NCBI GenBank assembly: GCA_037893245.1
Contig: JBAIAA010000777.1
Span: 434,001-498,000, forward strand
From: Crossaster papposus
Lineage: Eukaryota; Echinodermata; Asteroidea; Velatida; Solasteridae
Direction: 5' to 3'
Length of the DNA: 64,000 nt
Every line of letters begins with the position of its first letter. Within the stretch, counting starts at the first letter, position 1. Shown one piece after another: positions 24,108 to 36,640 of the stretch. A program made the position numbers and the translations under genes. The notes under the pieces are model-generated. The model had not been told where the DNA came from. It searched no databases and was given only the letters and a program-made list of their open reading frames with translations.

Positions 24108-24290
24108 TGGAGTGGCCTCGTGGCCAGGAGCATTGAATTCGTGGTCTGCTGGTAATTCTGCAGGTTGTGGGTTCAACTGCTGTGGGAGACCTACTACCCG
24201 CTGGGTTGCAACTTGATGTAACGGCAAAGTCTCAAGTCGTGGTGCTTCAGAAGATGACAGGGACAGGCTCCGTGGCATGCCTTCCTTACA
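24108..24290 (+). mobile_element. tRNA-derived SINE fragment
   Basis: Begins with an A-box-like GTGGCCTCGTGGCCAGGAG and a B-box-like GGTTGTGGGTTCAACTGC with tRNA-like spacing. It resembles the head of the SINE at 25617-25965. The 3' boundary is approximate. Confidence 0.55.
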
Positions 24291-25193
24291 CGTCTATGAG
24301 GGAGAAACGGACTTAGGACAAGACTGCTACATTTTGCCACCGATTCAGTAACCAAACGGTAAATATTGCCATGTATATGCGACTAATGAATGTAATCATT
24401 AAGAGAACAGGCCATTAGATAATCTAGCTGGATTTTGACACATCTTTATGAGTAAACACATGCACTCCTCCTATGTCTAGCCTAGTCTGGTTCCTAGACT
24501 TCATAATGGTGTCCAGTAACCTGCAGCGAATCTTGCGTACCTCAGGGGACATCCCTCCTGAGATATGCAAATGATATGCATGACGTGTATATGTCTGAAT
24601 CCCGCCTCGTAAATTCAAAATCACAACGGTAATGTTTGTGCGCAACCAACCTATAGATTGCAAAATGGAAATAGGCATGGAGCTATGAATGTGCAATTTT
24701 AGTAATATGAGCTTCGATTCTTACTAAATTTGAATTCTGAATTCTTACTGAATTCTTACTAAATTAATCTCTGGCAAATACCAATAAATATTGCTCAGAC
24801 TCGACCATTTGACTTACGACTCAGACTCGGACTCTACCTGTTTGATTCAGGACTCGCACTCAAGACTCGACAGTGGTGACTGGAACTCCGAGTCTGACTC
24901 AATGTTTGGTGACTCAAACCCAAGTCTCCCCTAACTCACTTGCTGCAACCGAGCGAGAGAAGAACTTGTGCTTGGAGTCAGATGAACATTTGTTAGTCCC
25001 AATGAAAACACCATACTATTCATATTGAATACATGTAGCTAAATTTTGTTTCCTTCCCCAAAATAGAACATGAGAAAGATTTGACAACTAAGGAGCAAAT
25101 GAAGGCCTGGTCCCTTGGTCATGGTGATCAACCAACGTCAGATAGACTCCTGCAGTGCCTACAAGGCATAATTCCTGGTAGGTGATCCGTTTA

Positions 25194-25581
25194 AAGGTGG
25201 GATACACCATTGGTAATTGCTTGAATTATAATGAATGGGTGGATTTTTTTGGGGGGGTTGTATTTTATAGTAAATATCGTTTGACTGACCTGTTCGAAGT
25301 TTTACAATCATGGTTGCCAAGAAAAGTACAAAAAAACAGTGTTTATTTTCAACCGGCGTCGGGCAGTTATTCTTATGTTATTTGTGTTTTTTTCGCCATC
25401 GCCGTCTGGCGATCGCGATTTTTTCTTTATAGAATTCTTTTTTTCAGAATAATTACAGAATATATAGCGCAATAATTTTGCTGGATGCCTAGAATCATTA
25501 TTTACTTTCAGATAAGTAAGATATTTCTTAATAATTCGGTAGTAAATTTGTTCGATATCTGCAAATGGTGTATTCTACCTT
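25194..25581 (+). mobile_element. TA-flanked MITE, family 1, full copy
   Basis: A 388-bp element with TA at 25192-25193 and 25582-25583 and ends AAGGTGGGATACACCA and TGGTGTATTCTACCTT. It lies in the third intron of the oxidoreductase remnant. Confidence 0.88.
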
Positions 25582-25616
25582 TATAACTCCATCGATCTTA
25601 TTACTGTGTAAAAACT

Positions 25617-25965
25617 ATAGATAACAATAATAATATTTATAAAGTGCACATATCCAACAATACTGGCGCTTGTGTCGCAACAATATTATTACCCCTGCTC
25701 ATTGGGCCCACGAAACATTCCAAATACCAACTCGGCTACCTGGGGAGTATACAGCTCGATGCAGCCATTTCACCGCAAGGCAGCAATAAATCAATCCCAG
25801 AAACCATCTCTGCCATCACAGGTACCCATTTTACTCCAGGGTGGAGAGAAGCAATGAGTGACAACAACCCCAGGCTGGACTCGAACCCACAACCTGCAGA
25901 TTTACACGCAGATTTACCCGCAAATCACAAATTCAATTCCCCAGACTACGAGGCCATAGCACCCC
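25617..25965 (-). mobile_element. tRNA-derived SINE
   Basis: On the minus strand it starts with an A box (TGGCCTCGTAGTCTGG) and a B box (GGGTTCGAGTCC), continues about 280 bp, and ends in a TATAAATATTATTATTGTT tail. This is the classic tRNA-head, LINE-type-tail layout. Plus-strand open frames across it are incidental. Confidence 0.7.
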
Positions 25966-26532
25966 ATTTAGGAAATCTAGATGTGACCAGCAATCAATTT
26001 TATGATGCATCGCGCGTCGTATCCCTACAATGCGTCGCAGCTGCGACACGTCCTGCAAGTTTTTTACAAAACACATTGACGTGTCAAAGGTGTAATTTAT
26101 AGCACACAACTGTATATATTGTATATAACGGTGGGATAAAACAAAAGTCGATCACAAATTTGTTACAAGTATATCCATTGAAGTGGCAGCCTATTGAAAT
26201 GGAACGAAGCATCCATTCAAAAATGTTCATCCTATGTTTTAGTTGCCGTGATTACCTCTGGATATTAAACCGAAAAAGATCTTTTACACTTGTTATTACC
26301 GTTGCAGGTCTGAAGCCACTTTTCATTCACACCGATACTTGCGTGACTACCACCACGGCTACTCTACTGCGACATGGTCGGCCTTGGGCTTGGCGTTCTC
26401 GTTGGCGGTAACGGGGTCGGGGCCAAGTCCTCGGATGAGATCGGCCACATAGCAGCTAACATGATACTGAAGGGAGAGTGGCACTATGACACGCCGAGAG
26501 AGAAGTTTAGAGTGAAGTGGAAACCGAACTGA

Positions 26533-26968
26533 GAGGTCATGGTGCTCATATTTAAAATCCTAGGAATCCTAGAATTCTGACAAAGTATCAAATGCTTTAT
26601 ACTTGCAGTTAATTGAACAGCCGAATGGTTTATAACAATAGAGTCTATCATGTTAGCCCCGACCCAACCTTAAAAAAAATGGAGTAAGCACTGCAAATCT
26701 GAAGCATTTACTTCTTTTAATTTATACCAAATGGAGCAAATGCTAATATTCTACCTTAATTTGTTATTCATACAGATGCTATTAAATGCTTAAAAATTTG
26801 CAATTGAAGCACAAAATTCAATTTTGTATTTATTCATCGACTCTAGCTGGGTTTGAACCTTGGACCTCGAGTTAAGCTGCACTGAGCTTTAAAGTATATG
26901 AACATTTTATTAAAAATGAATATTGAAAAGAGTATAAAATACGTTTGAAACAACATAAAATGGGTAAA
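26533..26968. other. Downstream flank of copy 1
   Basis: A+T-rich DNA with a weak tRNA-like B box on the minus strand (GGTTCAAACCC, near 26850). Nothing else was seen. Confidence 0.45.
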
Positions 26969-27989
26969 GGATTTTTCCTAGTTCCGGATCGCTTCAAATA
27001 AAAACCTACCTCTTATGGCTTGGTCTCCAATACTATTGTTTTAGATGAAGTGCATTTTGAGAATAAACATACAAGCTTTTTGTTACATAAATATCTTTTC
27101 AATAAAATATCCAGAAAAGGAATTTTGGCTAGATTTTCGACTCGTACTTTGACATGTTTGGACGGTTTGTAGAAATCACGTGCATTTGAATCGGCGAACA
27201 TTGCTCAACATTTTGAGGCCTGATTTTCTCACTTTTTTGAAAGGTAAGATTACACTGATACTGTGTTAGTGCCTACTGGGGACAAGCAGCATTTTTGTAA
27301 GTGGCCGTTTTCCGTGACATTTTTGGGGAAAAGTGTGGGAGGTCATGCCGGGATCGATGTGCACACATTTTGTAAAGCAATCCAAAGGACTCTTGCTTGG
27401 ACCCTATATCACCCGACATATCCACATGTTGAAAAAGGTGATTTTAGGGTCCAAGTTACTCTGACTAATGTTTGCCCAAAGCAACATCCAATTTCACCCT
27501 CAAAACGGCCACAAATTTGACAAAAGTACTTGATTAGCCATCTGAGATGCAAGTACACATCGACGAATAAGATTGTGGTACTAAGGTTTACTTACGATTC
27601 TGATGAAAAGTGAAATTTCAAGGTTAATTCCGCAAGCTGCAACAGACACTTTGTTCTTGAAAAATAGTGCATGCCGACCGTACCACTATAGTTGATACTG
27701 AAGTAAGAATATGTAAGTAGAATCACCAACATAAACTTTTTTCCAAAAAATAATAATAATAATTATACCCAAACTTAGAAATGAATATATTACGTGGCAG
27801 GGATTAACGATTTATGCAAATTATCCAATTTCCACCACTTGGATTTTTTGTGATTTTTAGTATGTCATTCTAGGGACCAGAAGTGCACTGTGGTGAAAAA
27901 TATTCTATTGCAATTTGTGTGAGGTCAAAACTTATTTTCCTTGGACTATTTAATATTGTGATTTGGAATAATACATGGAGGAGTGGTTT

Positions 27990-28381
27990 ATGACCAATCA
28001 GGGTATTACAAAGGACATTTTGTTATGAGGCGCTAGCTTCACGCGTAATGTACGCGCCCAAACCGCTATAAAAGACGAGCCAAATCAGTGCTCGGGGTTC
28101 AGAGATTCAGATCGATGTTCAAGTCGTGACTGGTTCTGGCCCGGTAGACCTAGTCCACGGAGCGCGTCTTACTCGACGTTCGATTGCAATACACATTGAC
28201 GCTCCGTCTCATTGTTACACACATAGACATTCGGTTTATGCACATTAGGCATAGTGTGTGCTTGTAGTATTGGAAGCATCAAACAGATAATAAAACTGTT
28301 ATTATTCTTTGAAGCCACAGCACGATCTCTCCAGTCTCTTTAGTCATTTAGTACTCGTACCAGTATTTTCACGCCCGTTAC
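27990..28381 (+). promoter_or_regulatory. LTR-like block, second copy
   Basis: Same CCAAT, TATA and AATAAA arrangement as at 21636-22027, carried by the 6354-bp duplication. Confidence 0.4.
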
Positions 28382-29208
28382 AATATATAAGTTTATAACA
28401 CCTCACCCATGCCATGGAGGTTTCCTACCTTCATGCCTCACCCAAAGATTCGGCTTGGTTTGGATACTTTAAAATTATAATCTAAATACAGTTTAAATGA
28501 ATTATAATCTAAATACATGTACAGTTAAAATGAACTTTTATTTCAATCCAGCTCCGTAGCGCTGGCTCTTTGAAACAATACCCGCTACGATCAGCATACA
28601 TTTACACACAAATACCGCGCCATGGGTACTACTTTGGTTGCTAATGGTATAGTACTTTGGTTGCTACGGGTATAGTACTTTTGGTCGTGCACAGAAAGAT
28701 AGTAAAAATAGAAAATACCATGTGACTAGCTCTCGGTAAATCAAGACACCGAGTCTTTGGGTATACTCATACATTTTTATGCAATCAAAAAAATATATGA
28801 TGGTTAAAATAATAAATTGTACACAGAAACAAGACAAATTGTCAAAGGAACAAGAAAAATTGTCGAAAATTACCCTATGTACAGAACACCCTGTTCGTAT
28901 CAACTGAATACTTTCCTTATCAGGACGACCTACAACTTTTCCGTTTACATTTTGTATTTACCTGACCTTTTCTGTTTGTGTTTTCTATTCATGTAATTTA
29001 GTGTCATACTACTAGCTGTACGTGATAATCCCATCGTTTGTCAGTCATGTCTGCAACCGAGGTATTTGACGTTTGTGTCGTCGGGGCAGGTTTGTGGGGC
29101 AGTGCAGCCGCCAAATATTGCTGAGTGGCCTGGTATCTTGGTTTGCCTTATTGGACCCAGCGAACCAGTCACGAAGAGGTATGATTTTTGTTTCCCACTC
29201 GGGATTTA

Positions 29209-29563
29209 AAGGTAGGATACACCATTTGCGAAATCGCAACATTTTACTACCGAATTATTAGGAAATATCCCACTTATTTGTAGGTAAATAATGATTGTAG
29301 GCATCCAGCAAATAGATTGTGCTAGATATCCTTTAATTGTTCTGAAAAATTGAATTATATATATTAAAAAAAACACAGGAACAATATAAGAACTACTGCC
29401 TGACGCCGGTTGAAAACGAGTATTGTTTTTCTTGTTTTTCTCAGCATCCATGATTGTAAAACTCCGGACAAGTCAGTTAAACAATGTTTACTATAAAATA
29501 CAACCCTCCAAAATGTACCCATTCTTGATAATTCAAGCAATTGCTGATGGTGTATCCTACCTT
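29209..29563 (-). mobile_element. TA-flanked MITE, family 1 (in duplicated segment)
   Basis: Duplicate of 22855-23209, with the same TA flanks and terminal repeats. Confidence 0.88.
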
Positions 29564-30461
29564 TAAAATCTTTTGAAGGGCACATTGTTCAAATATATCC
29601 AAGACATCAAAAATGTTTTACTTATTGTCAGTTGTACATTTGTATTGTTTGAAAGCAGCAAAAGTTCTCAAAAATCTAAAGAAAAGTGCTTGACAACTAA
29701 CCTGACGAACGTTTAGTTCTGTGAATGATATTTATTCCAAGAAAATAATATTCTTAGATTTCGATATTGAACCAACTGGGACTCTGGGACACATCTTTAG
29801 ACTACTTCAAATTCTTCAAAATGACGCATGCCAGAGAAATAATTTCACAGGGAGTTTATAGGGTCATTAATATGTTTACATAATTTGGTGCGAGTTCTAG
29901 TACTACAACACTGAATGAATAATTTCAATTATATTTTCTGGTTTTTTTAAAGAATTTTGAAAGCCGGTATTCGGTGCCCATTATGATGAGGGACGAGTAT
30001 TTAGTGGAATCAACAGAAGTTTTGAATCGGGAGAACTTGGCAGACGAGCAGCTCAAAGGTTCAGTGATATCGAACGAATGACAGGTAAGATAGAAATGCA
30101 CGCACGTGTGAATGCATGTGCGGATATTTCACGCGTACTGTGAACCTGTGAACCATTGACGTCCACAGGATACAGATTGTAGACTTGCGCACGCCCAAAG
30201 TCCGTTTTGCCATTTTTGCAAGATCTTTAGAGAAAAAATGGGGTGAGGATTATCTTTTTTTTAAATGAAGAGGAACTCTTTGAGAAGCCCAGAATCAAAA
30301 TTTGAGTTTAAAACAAGTTTCTGGAAGTGAGAAAAGTGAGTATTTCGACATTTTCCCAACTACACAAATACAAAGGAATAGGTAGGACTGTGTTGTTTTT
30401 TGTCGTCACTTTTTCTCAAAAATGTTGGTCATCTGAAAAATCATATCAGAGTTTTCAATTG

Positions 30462-30644
30462 TGGAGTGGCCTCGTGGCCAGGAGCATTGAATTCGTGGTC
30501 TGCTGGTAATTCTGCAGGTTGTGGGTTCAACTGCTGTGGGAGACCTACTACCCGCTGGGTTGCAACTTGATGTAACGGCAAAGTCTCAAGTCGTGGTGCT
30601 TCAGAAGATGACAGGGACAGGCTCCGTGGCATGCCTTCCTTACA
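30462..30644 (+). mobile_element. tRNA-derived SINE fragment (in duplicated segment)
   Basis: Duplicate of 24108-24290. Confidence 0.55.
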
Positions 30645-31547
30645 CGTCTATGAGGGAGAAACGGACTTAGGACAAGACTGCTACATTTTGCCACCGATTC
30701 AGTAACCAAACGGTAAATATTGCCATGTATATGCGACTAATGAATGTAATCATTAAGAGAACAGGCCATTAGATAATCTAGCTGGATTTTGACACATCTT
30801 TATGAGTAAACACATGCACTCCTCCTATGTCTAGCCTAGTCTGGTTCCTAGACTTCATAATGGTGTCCAGTAACCTGCAGCGAATCTTGCGTACCTCAGG
30901 GGACATCCCTCCTGAGATATGCAAATGATATGCATGACGTGTATATGTCTGAATCCCGCCTCGTAAATTCAAAATCACAACGGTAATGTTTGTGCGCAAC
31001 CAACCTATAGATTGCAAAATGGAAATAGGCATGGAGCTATGAATGTGCAATTTTAGTAATATGAGCTTCGATTCTTACTAAATTTGAATTCTGAATTCTT
31101 ACTGAATTCTTACTAAATTAATCTCTGGCAAATACCAATAAATATTGCTCAGACTCGACCATTTGACTTACGACTCAGACTCGGACTCTACCTGTTTGAT
31201 TCAGGACTCGCACTCAAGACTCGACAGTGGTGACTGGAACTCCGAGTCTGACTCAATGTTTGGTGACTCAAACCCAAGTCTCCCCTAACTCACTTGCTGC
31301 AACCGAGCGAGAGAAGAACTTGTGCTTGGAGTCAGATGAACATTTGTTAGTCCCAATGAAAACACCATACTATTCATATTGAATACATGTAGCTAAATTT
31401 TGTTTCCTTCCCCAAAATAGAACATGAGAAAGATTTGACAACTAAGGAGCAAATGAAGGCCTGGTCCCTTGGTCATGGTGATCAACCAACGTCAGATAGA
31501 CTCCTGCAGTGCCTACAAGGCATAATTCCTGGTAGGTGATCCGTTTA

Positions 31548-31935
31548 AAGGTGGGATACACCATTGGTAATTGCTTGAATTATAATGAATGGGTGGATTT
31601 TTTTGGGGGGGTTGTATTTTATAGTAAATATCGTTTGACTGACCTGTTCGAAGTTTTACAATCATGGTTGCCAAGAAAAGTACAAAAAAACAGTGTTTAT
31701 TTTCAACCGGCGTCGGGCAGTTATTCTTATGTTATTTGTGTTTTTTTCGCCATCGCCGTCTGGCGATCGCGATTTTTTCTTTATAGAATTCTTTTTTTCA
31801 GAATAATTACAGAATATATAGCGCAATAATTTTGCTGGATGCCTAGAATCATTATTTACTTTCAGATAAGTAAGATATTTCTTAATAATTCGGTAGTAAA
31901 TTTGTTCGATATCTGCAAATGGTGTATTCTACCTT
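31548..31935 (+). mobile_element. TA-flanked MITE, family 1 (in duplicated segment)
   Basis: Duplicate of 25194-25581, with the same TA flanks. Confidence 0.88.
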
Positions 31936-31970
31936 TATAACTCCATCGATCTTATTACTGTGTAAAAACT

Positions 31971-32319
31971 ATAGATAACAATAATAATATTTATAAAGTG
32001 CACATATCCAACAATACTGGCGCTTGTGTCGCAACAATATTATTACCCCTGCTCATTGGGCCCACGAAACATTCCAAATACCAACTCGGCTACCTGGGGA
32101 GTATACAGCTCGATGCAGCCATTTCACCGCAAGGCAGCAATAAATCAATCCCAGAAACCATCTCTGCCATCACAGGTACCCATTTTACTCCAGGGTGGAG
32201 AGAAGCAATGAGTGACAACAACCCCAGGCTGGACTCGAACCCACAACCTGCAGATTTACACGCAGATTTACCCGCAAATCACAAATTCAATTCCCCAGAC
32301 TACGAGGCCATAGCACCCC
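31971..32319 (-). mobile_element. tRNA-derived SINE (in duplicated segment)
   Basis: Duplicate of 25617-25965 with intact A and B boxes. Confidence 0.7.
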
Positions 32320-33388
32320 ATTTAGGAAATCTAGATGTGACCAGCAATCAATTTTATGATGCATCGCGCGTCGTATCCCTACAATGCGTCGCAGCTGCGA
32401 CACGTCCTGCAAGTTTTTTACAAAACACATTGACGTGTCAAAGGTGTAATTTATAGCACACAACTGTATATATTGTATATAACGGTGGGATAAAACAAAA
32501 GTCGATCACAAATTTGTTACAAGTATATCCAGTGAAGTGGCAGCCTATTGAAATGGAACGAAGCATCCATTCAAAAATGTTCATCCTATGTTTTAGTTGC
32601 CGTGATTACCTCTGGATATTAAACCGAAAAAGATCTTTTACACTTGTTATTACCGTTGCAGGTCTGAAGCCACTTTTCATTCACACCGATACTTGCGTGA
32701 CTACCACCACGGCTACTCTACTGCGACATGGTCGGCCTTGGGCTTGGCGTTCTCGTTGGCGGTAACGGGGTCGGGGCCAAGTCCTCGGATGAGATCGGCC
32801 ACATAGCAGCTAACATGATACTGAAGGGAGAGTGGCACTATGACACGCCGAGAGAGAAGTTTAGAGTGAAGTGGAAACCGAACTGAGAGGTCATGGTGCT
32901 CATATTTAAAATCCTAGGAATCCTAGAATTCTGACAAAGTATCAAATGCTTTATACTTGCAGTTAATTGAACAGCCGAATGGTTTATAACAATAGAGTCT
33001 ATCATGTTAGCCCCGACCCAACCTTAAAAAAAATGGAGTAAGCACTGCAAATCTGAAGCATTTACTTCTTTTAATTTATACCAAATGGAGCAAATGCTAA
33101 TATTCTACCTTAATTTGTTATTCATACAGATGCTATTAAATGCTTAAAAATTTGCAATTGAAGCACAAAATTCAATTTTGTATTTATTCATCGACTCTAG
33201 CTGGGTTTGAACCTTGGACCTCGAGTTAAGCTGCACTGAGCTTTAAAGTATATGAACATTTTATTAAAAATGAATATTGAAAAGAGTATAAAATACGTTT
33301 GAAACAACATAAAATGGGTAAATATCTTTATTCAGTAACGATATGTTTAAATGCCAGTAGTAGTACAGCGGACATGTATGAACATTTA

Positions 33389-33755
33389 AAGGTAGGATAC
33401 ATTGCTTAAATTATCATGAATGGGTGAATTTGGAGGGGTTGTATTTTATAGTAAATATCGTTTAACTGACCTGTTCGAAGTTTTACAATCATGGATTAGA
33501 TGCCGAGAAAAGCAAGAAAAACTGCATTCTTTTTCAACAGACGTCGGGCAGTTATTCTTAAGTTGTTCTTGGTTTTTTTCCCGCATTCGCCAGCGGGCGA
33601 TTGTGAATTTGTTTGTACAATTTTGTATTTGTTTGGAACAATTACACGATATCTACCATAATCTGCCACATATGCTGGATGCCTAGAATCATTATTTTCT
33701 TTCAAGTAAGTAAGATATTTATTAGTACATCGATAGTACATTGTACAACTAATTA
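33389..33755 (+). mobile_element. TA-flanked MITE, family 1 (3' end decayed), unit 2 copy
   Basis: Homologue of 2276-2640 with an intact left terminal repeat after TA and no recognisable right repeat. It was therefore inserted and decayed before the unit duplication. Confidence 0.7.
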
Positions 33756-34014
33756 ACTGCATTATATTGTATTAAACAGTCTAGAATTAAACACCAAATG
33801 TACTTCAGCTATTGCGACAAATATCGAGTGTGAAATAAAAAAAACACACGCAACCTAAAACAAGTTCTATAAAAATATTACTTTTGATTAATTGTTTTTA
33901 TGTCAGTAATGTGTTTTGAAACCCTAATGTAAGACGCTAAACAAATATTAATTATTATGACATTGAATATTATCCCTTTTTAATACGACTACTGTTTCAG
34001 CAATTATTTATTAT

Positions 34015-34845
34015 TTATTCGGGGTAAAGGAGGAAGCCATTGAATGAGGTGTAGCGATAGGGGGAACCACTATACGCCCTACCGTACATGGTAAGCCCCA
34101 CCGTGTCTCCTCGCTGCAGAACCAGCACCGCGCTCCCAGACACCTGCTCATAGTGACTTGCATCATTGCTAAAGCCAGTGACAACAGAGTCGTCGTTCTT
34201 CCGGAGATGAACGTTCAGGCTGCCGCTGGAAGAATATTTGCACACAGAAAACGTAAACACGTAGGTGCCCGGCACAGTACACGTGAACGTGCCGGTCCCT
34301 AGATCAAAGCTGGTACCCGGCAGAAGCGTCTTGGTCTGCTGGAAGGGCAAACGGGTGCCGTGACTCGTAGAGGTATCAGAGGCGCTCGTCCTCACCGCGG
34401 TGAATGCTACCCGCTGGTTGGAGTCGTCTGGTGTCTCCCCTGGCTCACCCTTCTGACCTTTGCCACCAATCTGACCAGGATTTCCGACTACACCCTGCAG
34501 ACCTTTCGGACCTATCTTTCCGGGCTGGCCTATCCCACTGTCACCTTTAGGCCCAGCGTTCCCAAGTGCTCCTCGCTCACCCATTGGACCGATCGGCCCG
34601 ATATCTCCATTTTGACCCGGCTGACCTGCGTCGCCCTTTGACCCCGGCTGGCCGTAGGGTCCGACCTGACCAGGTAAACCTGGTATACCATTTGTGGCAG
34701 AAGGTCCATGGCAGCACATCGGACACGCCCGAGACGCTGGAACATCACCGTCCGAGGCAACTGGCCCAGTGACGGAAGCTCGGAGCTTGACAGAGTTACC
34801 CAGAAGGAGGGCGATTGAAAGAACGGTTGTCACCAAGATCTTCAT
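34015..34845 (-). CDS. Collagen-stalk C1q domain protein, copy 2
   Basis: A 276-residue secreted paralogue of 2883-3731: signal peptide (VTTVLSIALLL), CPMCC cluster, 28 Gly-X-Y triplets with the same Gly-Ile interruption, then a C1q head. It ends at YPE, six residues earlier than copy 1. The stalk from residue 53 to the start of the head is identical to copy 1. The head carries 16 replacements, clustered in SVCKYSSSGSLN (about 201-211), around 223-231 and around 258-269. One replacement creates a new Cys at 202. The longer frame up to 35010 lacks coding character and was not used. The 5' flank lacks the Helitron seen in copy 1, so the original upstream region is kept here. Confidence 0.9.
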   Translation of the reverse strand: MKILVTTVLSIALLLGNSVKLRASVTGPVASDGDVPASRACPMCCHGPSATNGIPGLPGQVGPYGQPGSKGDAGQPGQNGDIGPIGPMGERGALGNAGPKGDSGIGQPGKIGPKGLQGVVGNPGQIGGKGQKGEPGETPDDSNQRVAFTAVRTSASDTSTSHGTRLPFQQTKTLLPGTSFDLGTGTFTCTVPGTYVFTFSVCKYSSSGSLNVHLRKNDDSVVTGFSNDASHYEQVSGSAVLVLQRGDTVGLTMYGRAYSGSPYRYTSFNGFLLYPE

Positions 34846-34957
34846 TCTAAATACCAAAAGTAGACAATATAAATCACAAAAGGGACTAATTTTATTCAAC
34901 GAAAAAAAGAAGCAAAAAACATAAATAATTAATTGAAAGGTTCTCGGGTAGAGCGCA

Positions 34958-36640
34958 TACAAAATAATTTCAGATGTTCGTTTTGGTCGTTTTTTTTTTT
35001 GAAGCGGCAAAACAAAATTTGACAGAACAACTTTTTTGAGGGAGAGTTTCGTACGGGTTTTGAATCAAGCTATAAAGTAGGGCGAACCCCACCTCTTATT
35101 TTCTCCAGAAATTAATTGTAACTGCGCTTTAATTTCGTCCGCAAACATCGTCGAGCTCAATTCTTGATTCTCAATTTCAAAAATTACAAAGGGATTTTTA
35201 TTAAAGTTGCAGTATAATTTTAATTAGAGCATTGCGATTCGTCATAAATTAATGTGTGGTTTTGGGTATTTTTTATTTTTTTTATTTTAATAGATTTAGA
35301 CGCTCTTGTCATTGCATTTTATTCTGTTTAATATCAAACGTTATGGTTAATTGTTTCATTTAAATAACCAAGAGTGTTAAAACAAACAACAAAAAACACC
35401 CACATTTGTGTTTTTTTAATTCAATTTCGAACGCCCCGTGAAACGAATTTTACGATTTTAGGAGGAATCATAACGGTATACAAATTGCAATAATACTTGA
35501 TCTCGAATAGAATTCATTGCAAACTATTTTTTTTAATTGAGAAATGAGCTAGGCGATGTTCGGGGACCAAAAGTAAAGTGTCGTTATAAGAATGTGTAAG
35601 GCAAGTGTTAAAATAACTGGGGAAGATATAATATCCTGAATGAAAAACTATGTAAATATGGTAATATTTAAGAATTTGTCTCCCTGATTGTTCAGCTATA
35701 GCTAGCTTAACGTCAATGGTTTTGTGGCGATGTTCAAAAATATAACGTTACATGTATTTGTTTTTTTGTTTTTAATACAGTAAGGCCTACCTTGAAGTAG
35801 TGTTCCTAGTCAGAGCTCAACCGAAGTAGAAATCTTAGTGACTGAAGTTGAGTGTCACCTAAAAATAATACAAAGAAAACAAATATCTTTGATCACAACA
35901 CTTTAAGTCATTTGTTGTAACAAAGAGGGTGACAAAATGGGGGGAAACAAGACGAGTCCGTGGATGCAAAGAAGGAATATAGTACGTTCGACTTTTGCCC
36001 CTACCGTTTTAAATAAGACTGAAGAGTTTGCATGGTGGAAAAATCAATAGGATGGGAGGTTTGCGGTAACACCATATGGGTTGTGGATGGTGCTGAGTTC
36101 AGTGGACCATTGAGGTATGCGATTCTGGAATAGGATACGCGGCAGATTTTGACAGGATGCTAACAGTAACAGATGCTTGGTAGGATGCTGGGGTAGGCTG
36201 TTTGTGCTCATTAAAGCATGTCAGAAGAATGGTGGAACAGCTTGAACATCAAGCACAGTACCGAGGGTATACATGTATATGGGACCATAAGTACGTGAAC
36301 AGCCTTTTACAACCATTTACGTGGACAGCGGAGCAGAGAGTTTAATATACTCTGACACTACCTACTCTATTCACGAGTTTTTTTTAAAACATACTTTTGT
36401 AAGAAACACTAATCAAGAAGGAATACAAACATTAATTTCACCTCAAGACTTGAAAAGCCATCTGTCATAGAACCTTACCTTGTAAATCTCGTTCTTGCGT
36501 TCAGGTCTCTCTCTGGCTGTCCTGTAGAAGGCGAAGATAAGTTGCGGTCGTTGTGAGGAATGAAGCGCGCGCTCCTGCCTTAAAACTTGCCAGTGATTTC
36601 CTAAGCAGTGACTGAGGAACGTTGCCCGGTTTCTGATTGG
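34958..36640. other. A+T-rich DNA upstream of C1q copy 2
   Basis: Homologue of 4841-6506; no gene recognised. The Helitron empty site is the A/T step at 34957/34958. Confidence 0.5.

Larger units (their letters stand above)
22693..26532 (+). pseudogene. FAD-dependent sarcosine/pipecolate-type oxidase, decayed, copy 1
   Basis: Exon 1 (from 22693) encodes MSATEVFDVCVVGAGLWG, the GxGxxG dinucleotide fold of the DAO superfamily, but stops at 22768-22770. LIGPSEP-type sequence continues in another frame. A second exon (about 23610-23730) reads FGAHYDEGRVF to IERMTG and ends at a GTAAGA donor. A third (25067-25177) has AG and GT borders and compatible phase. The last (26308-26532) ends with VGGNGVGAKSSDEIG, a C-terminal FAD-contact motif, after a frame break. 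The middle of the usual ~390-residue enzyme is missing. Relatives oxidise sarcosine or pipecolate, often in peroxisomes. Two MITEs and two SINEs occupy the introns. Confidence 0.75.
20615..26968 (+). repeat. 6354-bp direct repeat, copy 1
   Basis: The copy begins GGATTTTTCCTAGTTCCGG and ends GGGTAAA. It is followed immediately by copy 2. Only three substitutions were found by eye: 21497/27851, 22101/28455 and 26178/32532. The repeated GGATTTTTCCTAGTTCCGG sequence at the junction may have mediated the duplication. Confidence 0.95.
29047..32886 (+). pseudogene. FAD-dependent sarcosine/pipecolate-type oxidase, decayed, copy 2
   Basis: Copy of 22693-26532 carrying the same premature stop after the GxGxxG motif (29122-29124) and the same exon remnants (about 29964-30084, 31421-31531, 32662-32886). 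The shared lesions show that the gene was already dead when the 6354-bp segment duplicated. Confidence 0.75.
26969..33322 (+). repeat. 6354-bp direct repeat, copy 2
   Basis: Near-identical to 20615-26968, with three substitutions seen by eye. At two of the three sites the third, more diverged copy in unit 2 allows polarity. At 21497 it agrees with copy 1; at 22101 it agrees with copy 2. Each copy has therefore gained a change. Confidence 0.95.

Noticed and set aside
25644-26102. 152-codon plus-strand frame (also 31998-32456) as a gene
   Set aside because: It is the antisense of a tRNA-derived SINE running past its head into flanking sequence.
34846-35010. Longer N-terminal extension of C1q copy 2
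   Set aside because: It is A+T-rich, non-collagenous and upstream of a clear signal peptide start.
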